Shown here: positions 8,119 to 16,800 of the stretch, piece after piece
Layout: each line of letters starts with the position of its first letter
How positions within the stretch are numbered: position 1 is the stretch's first letter
NCBI GenBank assembly: GCA_014805015.1
Contig: JAAUYQ010000041.1
Location: forward strand, 47,802 to 100,723
Origin: Clostridia bacterium
Lineage (GTDB): Bacteria > Bacillota > Clostridia > Christensenellales > Christensenellaceae
Reading direction: 5' to 3'
DNA length: 52,922 nucleotides
Notes under the pieces: generated by a model
The model's input: only the letters and a program-made list of their open reading frames with translations
The model's database searches: none
Told to the model about the DNA's origin: nothing
Translations under genes and position numbers: made by a program

Positions 8119-9060
8119 ATGAAAACCATTTTGCTCAATGGTGTCGACGGGAATTTTGGCGGTATTGCCGCCAGTGTCCTGCTCGACAAATGGCCGCACG
8201 AAGATCTGATCTTCACGGCACCAACAGAAAAGGGTCTGCAGAAATACAAGGACATGGGCATTGAAACGCGTGTGGCCGATTTCAACAGTCCTGATCTTGC
8301 TGATTCCTTCAAAGGCGCCGACACCATGATTCTCATCTCCATGCCGTTTGTCGGGCCGAAAAGAAGAGCAGCCCAGAAGGCTGCTGCCGATGCAGCCGTC
8401 AAGGCCGGTGTCAACCGTCTGGTCTACACGTCGATCGTCGGGGCGGGCGAGCCGGATATTGACACCTACGAAGTGAACGACCACGTCTGGTTTGAGGCGT
8501 ACGTGAAGGAGCTGCCGATCCACTATATTTTCCTGCGCGATTCCCAGTACGCGGAAGCCATGGTTTCAAACTATATCAACGCCTACGAGAATACAGACAA
8601 CATTCTGGCAAATAATATGGCGGACGGCCTCATGGCGTACATTTCCCGTGATGACTGCGCTGAAGCCTGTGCGTACGCTGCCATGAGCGATCTTGAAGAC
8701 GTGGTTTTGAATATCAACGGGCCGGAACTGCTGACGATCGGCCAGTACATTGATATCGCCAACGAGGTCACCGGTCATCATGTGACGTACAAGCCCATCA
8801 GTGATGAGGAACAGTATGCTTTCTTTGATTCTATCGGCGTACCGCGCACGACAGAGGAAATGTGGGCTCAGACTGCCACAAACTTCCCGTTCTGCTCAGA
8901 TGGGATGGTCACGTTCGGGCGTGCTATCCGCAAGGGGCAGATGGCAGTCCAGACAGATGATTTTGAAAAGCTGACGGGCAGAAAACCGCTGAGCGTCCGC
9001 GAAATTTTTGAAGATCAGGATAATCACCTGATTGGATCGAGAACCTCGACGGACAGCTGA
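8119..9060 (+). CDS. NmrA-like NAD(P)-binding atypical SDR protein
   Basis: 313 residues. The N-terminal Rossmann motif (ILLNGVDGNFGGIAASVL, about residues 4-21) is a variant of G-x-x-G-x-x-G. It is followed by GADTMILISMPF, AAVKAGVNRLVYTSIVGAG and YVKELPIHYIFLRDSQYAEAM, the pattern of NmrA/QorB-type atypical short-chain dehydrogenases, which lack the classical Y-x-x-x-K pair. They act as NAD(P)H-dependent quinone reductases or as redox sensors. Substrate unknown. It is a single-gene unit with its own terminator at 9198. Confidence 0.85.
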   Translation: MKTILLNGVDGNFGGIAASVLLDKWPHEDLIFTAPTEKGLQKYKDMGIETRVADFNSPDLADSFKGADTMILISMPFVGPKRRAAQKAAADAAVKAGVNRLVYTSIVGAGEPDIDTYEVNDHVWFEAYVKELPIHYIFLRDSQYAEAMVSNYINAYENTDNILANNMADGLMAYISRDDCAEACAYAAMSDLEDVVLNINGPELLTIGQYIDIANEVTGHHVTYKPISDEEQYAFFDSIGVPRTTEEMWAQTATNFPFCSDGMVTFGRAIRKGQMAVQTDDFEKLTGRKPLSVREIFEDQDNHLIGSRTSTDS

Positions 9061-9197
9061 AACGAAGCGGGCCCTGAAAAGGCAGCCTGCTGCTTCCGGT
9101 TTTGGAGCTGCAGGCTGCCGGCGGGCCGCTATCTGGGGCAGCAAATGCCCGCATCGGGACTCCGTTTCCGGGCAGCTCCGGTGCGTTAGAAAGAATC

Positions 9198-9247
9198 GCC
9201 TCCCGTGTGGAGCCGGCGCACGCCGCGCTGCGGGAGGCTTTCTTTTG
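9198..9247. terminator. Terminator between convergent genes, probably bidirectional
   Basis: GCCTCCCG (9198-9205) pairs with CGGGAGGC (9231-9238) followed by TTTCTTTT on the plus strand. The minus strand reads GATTCTTTCT after the same stem, which may serve the LtrA gene. Confidence 0.75.
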
Positions 9248-9279
9248 CTTGTGAGGTGGACTGCCGGCAGGAATCTGTC

Positions 9280-10434
9280 TTAGAGTTCCTCGGCTGAAAT
9301 ATCCGGGTGTTCTTTCCGCTCCTGACGCTTTCGCAGCAGAATTGCTGCATACATGGCGTAGGGATAGACAACGGAAATCGCCGCGTTGATCCACCGGTTT
9401 GAAGTGAAACAGAATGCGGTAGCGGCAAAGATCGCCGAAATAATGATGAACGGCAGCCATGTCTGGCGTGCCGGCAGATAGTATTTGCCGGCACGGTGTG
9501 CCAGCCAGAGCAGAGCGGCATAGAAGATGAGGAACGAAACCACCAGGAACAGCAGCGTCAGAAAATCATTGCTCTCGCCCTCATGCATATATTCGAGACC
9601 GACAGTCACATCATTGATGGCGACTATAAGCGGTACATGTACGAGCATGTAGCGGGTGCCGACTCCCATACGCCGCTTGTCAAGCAGTTTGTTGTAGGCG
9701 AAGCCGTAGCCGAGCAGCATGCCGATGACGATGGCAAAGGCGCAGGCGGCAAAGTAGACCGTTTCAAAAGTGAGGCCGCCTTCAAAATACTCAGCAGCGC
9801 TGATAATCGTCTCGCCGAAACTGAGCACGACGAACAGCATGACGCGTTCCGCCAGATGCTCGATGTTGGTCGGCACGTCGCGGTCAAGACTAAGCAGGAC
9901 CAGCGGGGCAATGAAGCCGACAGCGAGCGCCGGCCAGGCCAGCGAAAACCCCGTCTGCTCATAGATGGGAACAGCCAGAAAGACCATCAGCGTCTGAATG
10001 GCAAAAATCACTGTACGCCGTATGAGAAAATGCTGCTCGCGGACATTGTGGGTGCGCCGCAGCTGCCGGAGATAGTGCAGCAGCTGATTGATGAGTATGA
10101 GACCCCAGGCAGTCTGATACTGCCCATATATGGCCCACCAGTCGTTCCGCGTATCCGTAGCCAGGAAACAGAGCAGGAACATGTTTACAATCAGCAGCAG
10201 ATGCTCTGCCCAGCCGTTTTGACCGTAGCGGTTGATAAACAGCGTCGAATACACCCAGATCTGCATGATCACAAGACACGAGAACAGATAGACGTCGAAG
10301 CTTGCCCAGGAGAAAAAACCGGACGGCTCCATGACGAGCAGATTGTCGCACCGTTTGACCAGGTACACAAAGATCAGGTCATATACCAGCTCTATATATT
10401 CAACCTTTTTATGACTCAGCAGTTGTTTGCCCAT
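9280..10434 (-). CDS. Low temperature requirement protein A (LtrA) family membrane protein
   Basis: 384 residues with about ten to twelve hydrophobic segments. KKVEYIELVYDLIFVYLV at the N-terminus and NIEHLAERVMLFVVLSFGETII in the middle (about residues 190-212) are the two signatures of the LtrA family. The C-terminus is a short charged tail. GGAGG lies about 5 bases before the ATG. LtrA was named from a Listeria cold-growth locus; its transport or other activity is not known. It is convergent to the NmrA-like gene and shares its terminator. Confidence 0.9.
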   Translation of the reverse strand: MGKQLLSHKKVEYIELVYDLIFVYLVKRCDNLLVMEPSGFFSWASFDVYLFSCLVIMQIWVYSTLFINRYGQNGWAEHLLLIVNMFLLCFLATDTRNDWWAIYGQYQTAWGLILINQLLHYLRQLRRTHNVREQHFLIRRTVIFAIQTLMVFLAVPIYEQTGFSLAWPALAVGFIAPLVLLSLDRDVPTNIEHLAERVMLFVVLSFGETIISAAEYFEGGLTFETVYFAACAFAIVIGMLLGYGFAYNKLLDKRRMGVGTRYMLVHVPLIVAINDVTVGLEYMHEGESNDFLTLLFLVVSFLIFYAALLWLAHRAGKYYLPARQTWLPFIIISAIFAATAFCFTSNRWINAAISVVYPYAMYAAILLRKRQERKEHPDISAEEL

Positions 10435-10497
10435 GATACCTCCAACATCCTCCGGGCGAAGGACCAGAACCAGGTTTTCATCAACTCGCTGCAGGTA

Positions 10498-10525
10498 GAC
10501 TCCCGCCTCTGCAGACGGGAGTCCT
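10498..10525. other. Hairpin between LtrA and the dockerin-like gene
   Basis: GACTCCCG ... CGGGAGTC forms an 8-bp stem with a 10-base loop. No U-tract follows on either strand, so it is not a clear terminator; it lies upstream of the ltrA start. Confidence 0.4.
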
Positions 10526-10565
10526 GACTCGCGCAGCTGCCGGCGCCGGGGTCAGTGAATCCAAG

Positions 10566-10610
10566 ACAAAAACAGGCTCCCCGCACCATCCAGGGAGCCT
10601 GAAAAAAGGC
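10566..10610 (-). terminator. Terminator of the dockerin-like gene
   Basis: On the minus strand AGGCTCCC and GGGGAGCCT pair around a TGGATGGTGC loop and are followed by GTTTTTGT. On the plus strand the same stem is followed by an A-tract. Confidence 0.7.
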
Positions 10611-10621
10611 AGAGCCGCGAA

Positions 10622-11797
10622 TCAGCCGGCGGCTGCTGCGAACCGGCAGTTTTCCAGATGGAACCCGAACGCTGCATCTTCCTGCGGGCGGATCTGTGCT
10701 GTGAACCACATTGAAGCGACCAGTTCTTCGCCGTCCTCATCTACGTCATAGACCAGGTGCGATTCGAATTCGTAGGTATTGGCCGGATTCGGATAGCTGC
10801 CGATCCCGATGTAACGGACGGTGGAGCCGCCGACCGGGATGCCGGACAGCTCAATGTAGTCGTCCTGCCAGAAGACATCGCCCTCCATTTCCTCCACGCT
10901 CTGCCGCAGGGTGTTCTCCACGTCAAGGCCGAACAGGGCATTGAGCAGGCGTACCAGCGCCACGGCGTCGAAGCGGTATTCGAACCGGCCGTCTTCCACC
11001 GGTTCCATGCTGCATGTTGTGAGCACGTCGAGGAGCAGCGGATTAAATTCGTCCGGACGCCCGAGCAGTCCCTCAGCCGGAGACTCCGGATCCTGATTCT
11101 GCCATTTGGCGTGCAGATCGATCAGTGCGTACAGCACTGTGCTGGCGAGCGGGCCGGTCACAGTGCCGTCCTGTACGTCGATTTCACCACCGTCCCGCGG
11201 ATTCAGTAGATAGGCAGCCTGTGCGACAGAGGAAAGATCCGGGTAGCCGGCCGGCAGGGGCGAGATCCCGCCGGTCCCGATAAGGTTGGCTTCCATCACC
11301 AGGTCGGCAATGTCGGGCGCACCTGAGCTATTCAGATCAGCAGCCAGAGCATACGGGCCGGTCAGTTCATTCTGTCCGGAGATGACGCCGGCAATGGCTA
11401 CGAGCTGATTGATGGCGAGGACGCCGGTTCCGAGCACGTCGCCGCGGACAATAATGGTCGTCGTCTCCGTCATGTTCTCGGTGTCTGTGAAAATGAGTCG
11501 GTCTCCCGTCGCCACAGGTGCTTCACTGATCGAAATGTCTTCGCCGTCGGGAGCTTCCACTATCAGGCTCCAGTAACCCGGCACGTAAAAGCACATGATG
11601 ACATCCATTGGCGTCGGGTTGTCCGAAGTACGGGCCTGCAGCCCAGTAAGCAGTGGCCCGAGGGTATCGTTTTCCGTAATGCCCAGACCCCGTCCGGGAA
11701 TGAGAACGGGCAGGTCTTCGGTCGCCAGAGCTGGTGCCGCCAGACATGTAAGCAGCATCAGTGATGCAAGCAATACTGTCACAAATCTTCTTCGCAT
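10622..11797 (-). CDS. Secreted protein with dockerin-like repeat pair
   Basis: 391 residues with a clear signal peptide (RRRFVTVLLASLMLLTCLA, cleavage near ALA-TED). Residues about 118-180 contain two related segments, GDVLGTGVLAINQLVAIAGVI and AADLNSSGAPDIADLVMEANL, which match the paired calcium-binding loop-helix units of type I dockerins (GDVNGDG-x-x-x-x-x-D) in degenerate form. The C-terminal half (about 200-391) has no recognised domain. It is probably a surface or exported protein that may use the dockerin-like unit for protein contact. It has its own ribosome binding site (AAAGGAAAA) and a terminator. Confidence 0.75.
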   Translation of the reverse strand: MRRRFVTVLLASLMLLTCLAAPALATEDLPVLIPGRGLGITENDTLGPLLTGLQARTSDNPTPMDVIMCFYVPGYWSLIVEAPDGEDISISEAPVATGDRLIFTDTENMTETTTIIVRGDVLGTGVLAINQLVAIAGVISGQNELTGPYALAADLNSSGAPDIADLVMEANLIGTGGISPLPAGYPDLSSVAQAAYLLNPRDGGEIDVQDGTVTGPLASTVLYALIDLHAKWQNQDPESPAEGLLGRPDEFNPLLLDVLTTCSMEPVEDGRFEYRFDAVALVRLLNALFGLDVENTLRQSVEEMEGDVFWQDDYIELSGIPVGGSTVRYIGIGSYPNPANTYEFESHLVYDVDEDGEELVASMWFTAQIRPQEDAAFGFHLENCRFAAAAG

Positions 11798-11958
11798 AAG
11801 TTTTCCTTTCTTACCGGGTGAACTAGTTTGCAGGCACGTCTGACCTGTCCACTGTCTGCGGACAAGTAGAGCTGCGCCCAGCCGTGTATTCCTGACGGAT
11901 CTGTCAAGGATCCTCTGAATGCAGGTGTCTCCGAGGACGGGCCTGATTTACCGACTAA

Positions 11959-12144
11959 CTACAGTTTCTGAGATTCTGAATGTATGCTGAGGCTTAGCTC
12001 CTGCACCAGGTGGACCGGCACAGCAGTCCATTTGGCTATTTCAGCGGGCTCCAGCCCAGATCGCAGCATGCCCCGAATGACTTCCATGCGGCCCTCTGCG
12101 CGGATGTCTTCGGGCCTCCAGGCCAAAACACTACTGCTCAACAT
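11959..12144 (-). CDS. Separately encoded C-terminal domain of the Rpn-type nuclease
   Basis: 61 residues beginning MLSSSVLAWRPEDIRAEG. The stretch RPEDIRAEGRMEVIRGMLRSGLEP, then AEIAKWTAVPVHLVQELSL, is the usual C-terminal tail of Rpn/PD-(D/E)XK family proteins (a basic linker then a small helical domain). Its ATG lies one base beyond the stop of the 259-residue upstream gene. AGAGAGGG (12160-12153) stands 8 bases before it, so it can be translated on its own. Either the parent gene has suffered a one-base frameshift, or the split is real and this is a free-standing small product. See the finding on this locus. Confidence 0.6.
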   Translation of the reverse strand: MLSSSVLAWRPEDIRAEGRMEVIRGMLRSGLEPAEIAKWTAVPVHLVQELSLSIHSESQKL

Positions 12145-12145
12145 T

Positions 12146-12925
12146 TCATTTGCCCTCTCTGATCAACGGCTGGTTTGATGCCAGCGCGTTGACTACCTCT
12201 TCTGTCAGCACTGCCAGCAATTTGCTTTCCTGCGTGCTGATCTCTCCACTCGCTGCATACTCGTTGAGCGTGTCGGCAATCCGGCGGTACTCGCTGAGCA
12301 GCGTTTCCCTGCGAACTTTATCCTGTTCAATTTCAGCCAGTTCCGATGCATAGCGGAACAGATGGAACGGAACGAGCACTGTCAGCCGATTCTGCAGAAG
12401 GTCCTCAAGTGTCATCTGAACCAGTCGCAGAATAGGCGTCTCATGTACAGCACTCCCGGCCGACAGCTCAATTTGCAGGCGTGCCGGCGACGTCAGTTTC
12501 TTCGGAGCTCTCAGATATATCAGCCCTGTCCGCGGTGCTTTGGCGACCGAGTATGGATGTCCATCCACTGTTTTATCCTTGAGCACGCGCATAGTGACGC
12601 CTAAGATATATCGCGAAATTCTGTTGAAGATTTCGCTGTCCGGCGTACTCTGGATTTCCAAGAGGAAATCCTCTTCTGCGCCGTTCTCCGCCACAATGAT
12701 GTGGAGATCGGCCATGAGACGGTGGCGTCTGGTGCGGTCTAAATAGATTGCCTGGTCACTCGCAAAGCGGATCTCTGCTTTATCCGTATAACTCCTGCCG
12801 AACATATGGTTCACCAACGGAATCAGCAGTGAAGGCGCGTCCTGCGCGATTGTCTTGAATGCCTTGTCGTAAACATCGTCGCGGCCGGGTGATCCCGCTT
12901 TCCTGCTCACGCTCGCACCTCGCAT
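12146..12925 (-). CDS. Rpn / PD-(D/E)XK nuclease family protein, catalytic part
   Basis: 259 residues. DVYDKAFKTIAQDAPSLLIPL opens the protein as in Rpn (recombination-promoting nuclease, formerly transposase_31/YhgA-like) proteins. The catalytic residues are visible: Asp in HRLMADLHIIV (about residue 73) and E-x-Q in DFLLEIQSTPDSE (about residues 88-95). The usual C-terminal helical domain is missing here and appears as the adjoining ORF at 11959-12144. Family members are DNA endonucleases; E. coli members act in antiphage toxin/antitoxin units. A strong promoter lies at 13004-13032. Confidence 0.8.
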   Translation of the reverse strand: MRGASVSRKAGSPGRDDVYDKAFKTIAQDAPSLLIPLVNHMFGRSYTDKAEIRFASDQAIYLDRTRRHRLMADLHIIVAENGAEEDFLLEIQSTPDSEIFNRISRYILGVTMRVLKDKTVDGHPYSVAKAPRTGLIYLRAPKKLTSPARLQIELSAGSAVHETPILRLVQMTLEDLLQNRLTVLVPFHLFRYASELAEIEQDKVRRETLLSEYRRIADTLNEYAASGEISTQESKLLAVLTEEVVNALASNQPLIREGK

Positions 12926-13246
12926 CGCAAAGCATATAAAGCGTCTGCACTGCTCCGCTTTGTTCAGTGTCTGCCGTCAGTCAAATACACCAGAAAAAAC
13001 TTTATAATACGCTGGTTTACCGTTGTTTGCAAGCCCTCATCTCAAAATCCTGGGATCCCAGGTGAGTTCTTAACGTCTCGATTATACTGCAGTGCGCATC
13101 TGAAGTACATATTGTGTGCCCGATCCCGAGGCAGACGTCTGCAACAGCACCCTCTGCACGGACTTTCGTGCGGCAGCCTGGCTCTTGCGTTCTGTGTTAG
13201 GCAGCCGTCCCATCTGCGCTGTCCGCGAGCAGCGGCGACACTGCAG
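12926..13246. other. Intergenic region with promoter and a 14-bp palindrome
   Basis: Carries the minus-strand promoter of the Rpn locus (13004-13032) and CCTGGGATCCCAGG, a perfect 14-bp palindrome at 13049-13062 just upstream of its -35. The remainder up to 13246 shows no credible gene. Confidence 0.5.
13004..13032 (-). promoter_or_regulatory. Promoter of the split Rpn locus
   Basis: On the minus strand TTGCAA (13032-13027), a 17-base spacer and TATTAT (13009-13004). The leader to the ATG at 12925 is about 70 bases. Confidence 0.65.
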
Positions 13247-13594
13247 CTACCGCAGGCCCAGTGCACTGCAGAGCGTTTTGAGTTGCTGCTCGGCGTAATC
13301 GGCGTCGCCCTTCAGCCGCGTCTCGACGGACAGATATGGGTCGGGTCCGTACTTGCTTATGTCAGCGTGCCGGATCCAGCTGCTTTTGTTAAACGTATAG
13401 GCAGCTGTGGCCACCGCCTGCGTCAGCGTCCCCCGCTCAAGATCCACAGGAATGGCCATTGTCGCAGCCCCGTGCAGCAGCCGGTGTGTCAGATACATTT
13501 CCTGCTTGCCGGTCCCGCCCGGTGCGTTTGTCTTGACCAGGTTCCATTCAAACCGGTCACAGATCTCTTTTTCTGTTGGTGTTATATCATGCAT
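13247..13594 (-). CDS. Unknown 115-residue protein
   Basis: An ATG-started frame beginning MHDITPTEKEICDRFEWNLV, with YTFNKSSWIRHADISKYGPD near the middle and a helical C-terminus. It is soluble and has no recognised motif. Composition looks like a real protein, and no better frame covers the region, but the ribosome binding site is weak (GGAAG lies almost on the ATG). It points away from the RND pump gene. Function unknown. Confidence 0.5.
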   Translation of the reverse strand: MHDITPTEKEICDRFEWNLVKTNAPGGTGKQEMYLTHRLLHGAATMAIPVDLERGTLTQAVATAAYTFNKSSWIRHADISKYGPDPYLSVETRLKGDADYAEQQLKTLCSALGLR

Positions 13595-13756
13595 CTTCCA
13601 CGCGGCACGGAGACGTCCGCCACCAGGTACGGGGAGGAACTGCCGCAGGCCTCCAGACTTTCACTTGTGTCTCCACCCTCCAGTATGCTGTGTTCTCGCT
13701 CTGCCGGACGCGACAGCCGTCCCGACAAGAGCCGGCTTTTTCGCTCTGTATCCAAA

Positions 13757-13786
13757 TTGACAGTCTGAAACGGGAAAGTTTAGACT
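13757..13786 (+). promoter_or_regulatory. Promoter of the RND efflux gene
   Basis: TTGACA (13757-13762) is followed after 18 bases by TAGACT (13781-13786), just before the palindrome at 13792. Confidence 0.65.
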
Positions 13787-13791
13787 TAAGG

Positions 13792-13805
13792 TGACCGACC
13801 GGTCA
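13792..13805. promoter_or_regulatory. TetR-type operator
   Basis: TGACCG-AC-CGGTCA is a perfect dyad (6-bp arms, 2-base centre) of the GACCGNNCGGTC type that many TetR repressors bind. It lies 5 bases downstream of the -10 element, where a bound repressor would block transcription. The likely ligand is the TetR encoded at 17901-18578. Confidence 0.7.
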
Positions 13806-13848
13806 GTCGCTTTGGGTTCCGGGGTCCTCAGAGAAAGGAAGCACCTGT

Positions 13849-16800
13849 ATGCTTTCCAGCTACAGCGTCAAAAAACCGTATACAGTTGTCGTTGCCGTCA
13901 TCATTGTCATTCTGCTCGGCATCATTTCTTTTACCCGCATGACCACAGACCTGCTTCCGAGCGTCGATCTGCCGTATGTCATCGTGGCGACGACCTACCG
14001 GGGCGCGAGTCCCGAAGAAGTGGAACTGGTTGTTTCGAGGCCTCTCGAACAGGCGCTGGCCACTACAAGCAGTGTAGAGGAAATCACCTCCATTTCGCAA
14101 GAAAACAGCTCCATGCTGATCCTGGAATTCTCTGAGGGCACCAACATGGACAGTGCGATCATTGAGATGAACGGCACGATCGATATGCTGGAATCGCAGT
14201 GGCCGGACGGCATCAGCGCGCCCATGCTGGTGAAACTTAATCCTGACGCCATGCCTATTATGGTCGCTGCCGTGGATGTGAACGGTATGGATGTGGCGCA
14301 GATAAGCCGCTACACAGAAGATACCGTCCAGCCGGCGATTGAACGCCTTGAAGGTGTCGCCTCGGCGACAGCCATGGGTCTTTTGGAGCGTCAGGTGGAG
14401 GTGCGTCTTGATCCCGACAAGGTGAAAGAGCTCAGCGACAGGGTGCAGGCTTCGGTGGATGCCAAACTGGAAGAGGCGCGCCGTGAACTCGAAGATGCCC
14501 GCTCCGAAATTGAGTCCGGCCGCAGGGAACTCACGCAGCAGGGCCGCGAGCAGACAACACAGATCACCCAGTCACAGCTCGACCTCACAGACGGGAAAAT
14601 CCAGATTGCCCAGGCGGAGATGGAGATTGCCAGCGGCCGCATGCAGCTTGAGCAGGTGGCACAGATGGCAGCCCAGACCGTCTCGCAGCTGGAAGGACAG
14701 CTTGAGCCCATGCTGGCTCAGCGCGAGCAGCTGCAGGGCCAGATTGATGGACTGCGCGAGCAGATAAGCCAGCTGGAGCAGGCGCTGGAGCTTTTGGAAT
14801 CGCTCGGGGACGGGGGGCTGCCGCTTCCGAGTATGCCGCCGGCCGAGGACGAAGACGGCGGTGAGGAAAACGGGGAAGAGGACTCCGGTGAAGGTCTGCC
14901 GCCGCTTGCCGGCATGGACGCAGATGAACTCCGCAGCCTGCTCGAAGAGGCCCGCGAGGGTCTCGCCATGGCTGAAGAGGGTATGACGGAACTCGAATCC
15001 GGCATTACGATGCTCGAAAGTAACCTGGCGCAGGCCAGAAGTTCCCTTGCCGCCACGAACGAGCAGATTGCCGGGCTGGAAGCGGCTGCGGCCAGCATCA
15101 ATGCTACCAAATCGCAGATGGGATCGGCCAATCCGCAGATTGCTGCCGGTGCAGGAGCGCTCGCAAGCGGCCTCAATGAGGCAGCCGGTCAGCTCGCAGC
15201 CGCACAGGCAGTGGTCACGGTCGGCGAAAACCAAATGGATGCCCAGGAGGACACGGCCCGGGCCAGCGCCGATCTTGGCGGCATCATCACGCCGGCGATG
15301 GTTGCGCAGGTTATCTCTGCCCAGAATTTCGGGATGCCGGCCGGCTACGTGACAAACAACGGCGAGGACTGTCTGGTCCGGGTCGGCGACGAGCTGAGCA
15401 GTCTTGAGGGCCTCGAGGACCTGGTCCTGTTCAATCTGGGGCTCGATGACATCGATCCGGTGAAGGTGGCGGACATCGGCTCGGTGGAGATGACCGACAA
15501 CGCGGACGAGCTGTATGCCAAGATCAACGGCAACGACGGTGTCGTGCTGATGATGCAGAAGCAGAGCACGTACTCTACGGCCGATGTGTCCCACGATATT
15601 GCGGACGTGATCGCGGAGCTCCAGGAGAACAATCCTAATCTGCATATCACGCCGCTGATGGACCAGGGCGTCTACATTGACCTGGTGGTCGAGAACGTCC
15701 TGCAGAACCTGCTGTACGGTGCTGCTTTGGCGATCATTGTGCTGTTTGCGTTCCTCAGAAGCCTGCGTCCGACGTTTATCATTGCGGTTTCGATTCCGAT
15801 CAGCGTTGTCTTTGCGCTCGTTCTGATGTACTTCTCGGGCGTCACGCTCAACCTGATTTCCCTGGCCGGCCTGGCACTCGGCGTCGGCATGCTCGTTGAC
15901 AATTCCATCGTCGTCATCGAGAACATTTACAGAATGCGCGCGCTTGGCACCCCGCCAAAAGAGGCGGCAACAGAAGGTGCCCGGCAGGTGGCGGGCGCCA
16001 TCGCCGCCTCGACACTGACCACCGTCTGCGTTTTTCTGCCGATCGCGTTTACGAATGGTCTCTCCCGCGAGCTGTTCGTGGACATGGCACTTACGATTAC
16101 GTATTCGCTGGTTGCAAGCCTGCTGGTCGCCCTGACGCTGGTTCCGGCCATGGCGGCGCCGCTCCTGGCCAAGCCGCAGAAAGAATCTACGCGCTTCTTC
16201 CGGTCGGTGCAGCAGGCCTACGGTAAGGCGCTTGACTGGGCCCTTGATCACAAGACCCTCGTCCTCGTGCCGGTCTTTGCTCTCTTTGCGGTCTGCGTCT
16301 GGCAGGCTTTTGCGGCCGGCGTATCGTTCATGCCGACGATGGATTCGGATCAGATGTCGCTGACCGTGGAGATGCCGCCGGGTTCAACGTTTGCGCAGAC
16401 TGAGCAGATGGCAGATACGGTCATGGAGCGGGTACAGGACCTGCCGGAAGTGGATACGGTCGGGGCCATGATCGGCGCGGGGATGACCACGATGATGGGC
16501 GGTTCCGGTGGTGACAGTACTGTCAGTATGTACGTGACCCTGAAAACGGACAGGCCGAGAACCAGTGAGCAGGTGGCGGAAGAAGTGCGAACGCGCACCG
16601 ATGATCTCGACTGTGAAGTGAGTGTGCAGGCTTCCACGATGGACATGTCCGCTTTCATGGGCTCGGGAATCGAAGTGAAGATCCAGGGCGATGATCTTGA
16701 CAGTCTGCGCGAAGCCGCCGGCGAAGTGGCGCAGATGCTGCGGGAAACCGAGGGGACGCTCGACGTTTCTGACGGTCTTGAGGATTCATCGCCGGAGATC

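Noticed and set aside
9496..10527. A 343-codon plus-strand frame over LtrA
   Set aside because: Antisense to LtrA, hydrophilic and low-complexity; LtrA has family motifs and a ribosome binding site.
14572..16251. A 559-codon minus-strand frame over the RND pump
   Set aside because: Antisense shadow of a well supported membrane pump; the translated product is rich in Arg, His and Gln without domains.
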